This document shows positions 6,219-7,781 of a stretch of DNA of 7,781 bases, one piece after another. A program made the position numbers and the translations under genes. The notes below the pieces were generated by a model that was given only the letters and a program-made list of their open reading frames with translations, searched no databases and had not been told where the DNA came from. Origin of the DNA: Candidatus Egerieousia excrementavium. GTDB lineage: Bacteria; Bacteroidota; Bacteroidia; Bacteroidales; UBA932. The DNA lies in NCBI GenBank assembly GCA_017694275.1, contig JADINB010000152.1, positions 1 to 7,781 of the forward strand. The letters run 5' to 3'. Position 1 is the first letter of the stretch; every line of letters begins with the position of its first letter.

Positions 6219-7765
6219 TCTATTTTGACTCCATTGCCATCGTACCAGACGGCATCGAATATTGAGAAATTCGTGTTGACTTTTGTCTTAAGCCTGCATG
6301 CAAATTTCTTGCACCATTGTTTTCTGATGCTGTTAAAGAGCCCCCTGTTGAGATAACCCTCGAGAATTGGGTTCAACTCCAATATGAAAGACTTGATATT
6401 CCGCTCTTTAACATAATAGGCCAATTGCCTCTCCAATTTTTCGTCAATGAGGATTGTAGGGGCAATCTCACCGGTGCCGTGACACATCGGGCATTGTTCG
6501 TTTACCTTTATCTCTATGGCAGGCCTTACCCTCTGACGTGTAATCTGCATAAGCCCGAACTTTGTAAGCGGAAGAATATTGTGCTTTGCCCTGTCTCCCG
6601 ACAAAAGTTCCTGCATATGCTTGTAAAGCAATGTCCTGTTCTCGGCAGACTCCATATCGATGAAATCCACGATTATTATTCCGCCCATATCCCTGAGCCT
6701 GAGCTGGCGTGCTATCTCCTCTGCGGCATTCACATTTACCTGAAATGTATTCTGCTCCTGCTCCATGCCGTTTTTGGCACGTATTCCGCTGTTTACGTCA
6801 ACCACATGCATGGCTTCCGTATGTTCTATGATTATATAGGCTCCCTGCTTGAGAGGGACTATTCTTCCGAAAGAACCCTTTATCTGCTTGGTAACGTCGA
6901 AATAGTCGAATATCGGAGTATCGCCTTTGTACAATTTTACAATACGTTTTTGCTCAGGAGCGATGGTGGCAATATAGTCCTCTATCTCGGTACAGACAGT
7001 CTGGTCATTGACATAGATATTGGAGAAACTGTCGTTCAACAGATCCCGCAATATGGTGGTAGTCTTGCTGTTCTCGGTAAAAAGCAGATGAGGAGGCCTG
7101 GATTTTGCCAGTTTGGGCCATGAATCTTCCCATTTTTTTATCAGCATTTTGAGCTCTGCATCAAGAATGGCGGCACCTTTTCCTTCGGCTGCTGTTCTGA
7201 TTATGACGCCGTAATTCTTAGGCAATATACTGTAGACCAAACGCTCTAGCCTACGTTTCTCTTCTTTCAGCGTTATTTTCTGTGAAACGCTTACCTTGTC
7301 TGCAAAGGGAAGAAGCACAAGATTTCTGCCGGCAATGGAGATTTCTGCCGTAAGTCTCGACCCTTTTGTAGAGATGGGCTCCTTTACAATCTGTACAATT
7401 ATAGGCTGCCCTACCTCCAGCACATCCGCAATCTTTCCCTCCTTGTCGAGAATAGAGCCTATCTCTATCCCGGAATAGAAAGAACGGAAATCGCGATTTG
7501 GATTAATCTGCTTTGCAAACTTGTCGAAAGAGATAAAATTCAGACCGAGATCCAGATAATGGATAAAGGCGTCTTTGTCGTCGCCTATATCCACAAAGGC
7601 GGCGTTAAGCGCAGGCATAACCTTCTTGACCCGCCCAAGATAGACATCTCCTACCGAAAACGACACGTTGTTCTGCTCTTTGTTAAGTTCTACAAGCCTG
7701 TGATTTTCAAGCAGTGCAAAGGATACCGCTTCGGTACGGACATCAATTATCAGATCTCTCTCCAT
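6215..7765 (-). CDS. rng: Ribonuclease G (RNase E/G family endoribonuclease)
   Basis: This is a single-strand-specific endoribonuclease that acts in rRNA maturation and mRNA decay. The 516 residues show, in order: an N-terminal RNase H-like segment; an S1 RNA-binding domain (about 36-140, starting FSVGDVYLGRVKKVMPALNAAFVDIG); the 5'-monophosphate sensor VIIRTAAEG with Arg190 and Thr191; and the DNase I-like catalytic part with AMHVVDVNSG (Asp323) and GGIIIVDFIDM (Asp367), matching the Mg-binding Asp303 and Asp346 of E. coli RNase E. The zinc-link CPMCHGTG (Cys425, Cys428) follows, then a small C-terminal domain. There is no long degradosome scaffold, so it is RNase G-like. The S1 domain carries a stretch of about 41 residues (74-114) between FIHYLDL and VLEVGQ, about 20 longer than in E. 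coli RNase G as I recall it. The ATG at 7765 is firmly supported because an in-frame TGA lies directly before it. The gene is convergent to the arg operon and so regulated separately. Confidence 0.95.
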   Translation of the reverse strand: MERDLIIDVRTEAVSFALLENHRLVELNKEQNNVSFSVGDVYLGRVKKVMPALNAAFVDIGDDKDAFIHYLDLGLNFISFDKFAKQINPNRDFRSFYSGIEIGSILDKEGKIADVLEVGQPIIVQIVKEPISTKGSRLTAEISIAGRNLVLLPFADKVSVSQKITLKEEKRRLERLVYSILPKNYGVIIRTAAEGKGAAILDAELKMLIKKWEDSWPKLAKSRPPHLLFTENSKTTTILRDLLNDSFSNIYVNDQTVCTEIEDYIATIAPEQKRIVKLYKGDTPIFDYFDVTKQIKGSFGRIVPLKQGAYIIIEHTEAMHVVDVNSGIRAKNGMEQEQNTFQVNVNAAEEIARQLRLRDMGGIIIVDFIDMESAENRTLLYKHMQELLSGDRAKHNILPLTKFGLMQITRQRVRPAIEIKVNEQCPMCHGTGEIAPTILIDEKLERQLAYYVKERNIKSFILELNPILEGYLNRGLFNSIRKQWCKKFACRLKTKVNTNFSIFDAVWYDGNGVKID

Positions 7766-7781
7766 TCAGTTAAAATTAAAC
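7766..7781 (-). other. AT-rich leader immediately upstream of rng
   Basis: These 16 bases, read on the minus strand, are AT-rich and end in TGA just before the rng ATG. No Shine-Dalgarno sequence is present. The promoter, and any upstream gene, lie beyond the window. The TGA may or may not be the stop of an upstream gene. Confidence 0.4.

Noticed and set aside
6317..7123. Open frame of 268 codons on the plus strand inside rng
   Set aside because: It lies wholly antisense to a complete, motif-rich RNase G. Its translation shows no recognisable domain, it has no leader with a binding site, and it is cysteine-, tyrosine- and histidine-rich in the way antisense translations often are.

Overview
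This window is almost entirely coding and carries one recognisable block: a one-direction arginine biosynthesis operon on the plus strand, followed by a convergent gene for ribonuclease G on the minus strand. The protein sequences look like those of the phylum Bacteroidota, most likely Bacteroidales. The clearest marks are an N-acyl-ornithine transcarbamylase (ArgF') instead of ornithine transcarbamylase, a Bacteroidota-style RNase G with a lengthened loop in its S1 domain, and start regions that mostly lack Shine-Dalgarno sequences. Codon use leans strongly to ATA for isoleucine and AGG/AGA for arginine. I cannot name a genus.

Layout: argC, lacking its 5' end at the window edge (2-874); argD (898-2022); argF' (2025-2978); argB (2989-3765); an M20-family deacylase serving as argE (3788-4897); argH (4902-6218); then rng on the opposite strand (6215-7765). 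The arg genes are separated by 23, 2, 10, 22 and 4 bases, so they are very probably one transcript. The argH and rng stop codons overlap tail to tail, so there is no intergenic space between the two units. No stretch of more than 300 bases lacks a gene. I found no tRNA, rRNA, mobile element, CRISPR array or convincing promoter or terminator.

Together the genes cover most of the route from N-acylglutamate to arginine. ArgB phosphorylates the N-acylglutamate, ArgC reduces it, ArgD transaminates it to N-acylornithine, ArgF' carbamoylates that to N-acylcitrulline, the M20 enzyme removes the acyl group to give citrulline, and ArgH releases arginine from argininosuccinate. The N-acylglutamate synthase, ArgG and carbamoyl-phosphate synthase are not in the window. 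ArgF' has proline at position 90, the residue that marks the Bacteroides fragilis enzyme as succinyl-specific. The inferred pathway therefore runs on N-succinyl rather than N-acetyl intermediates. This is a variant arginine pathway already known from Bacteroides; I see no evidence for a wholly undescribed system.
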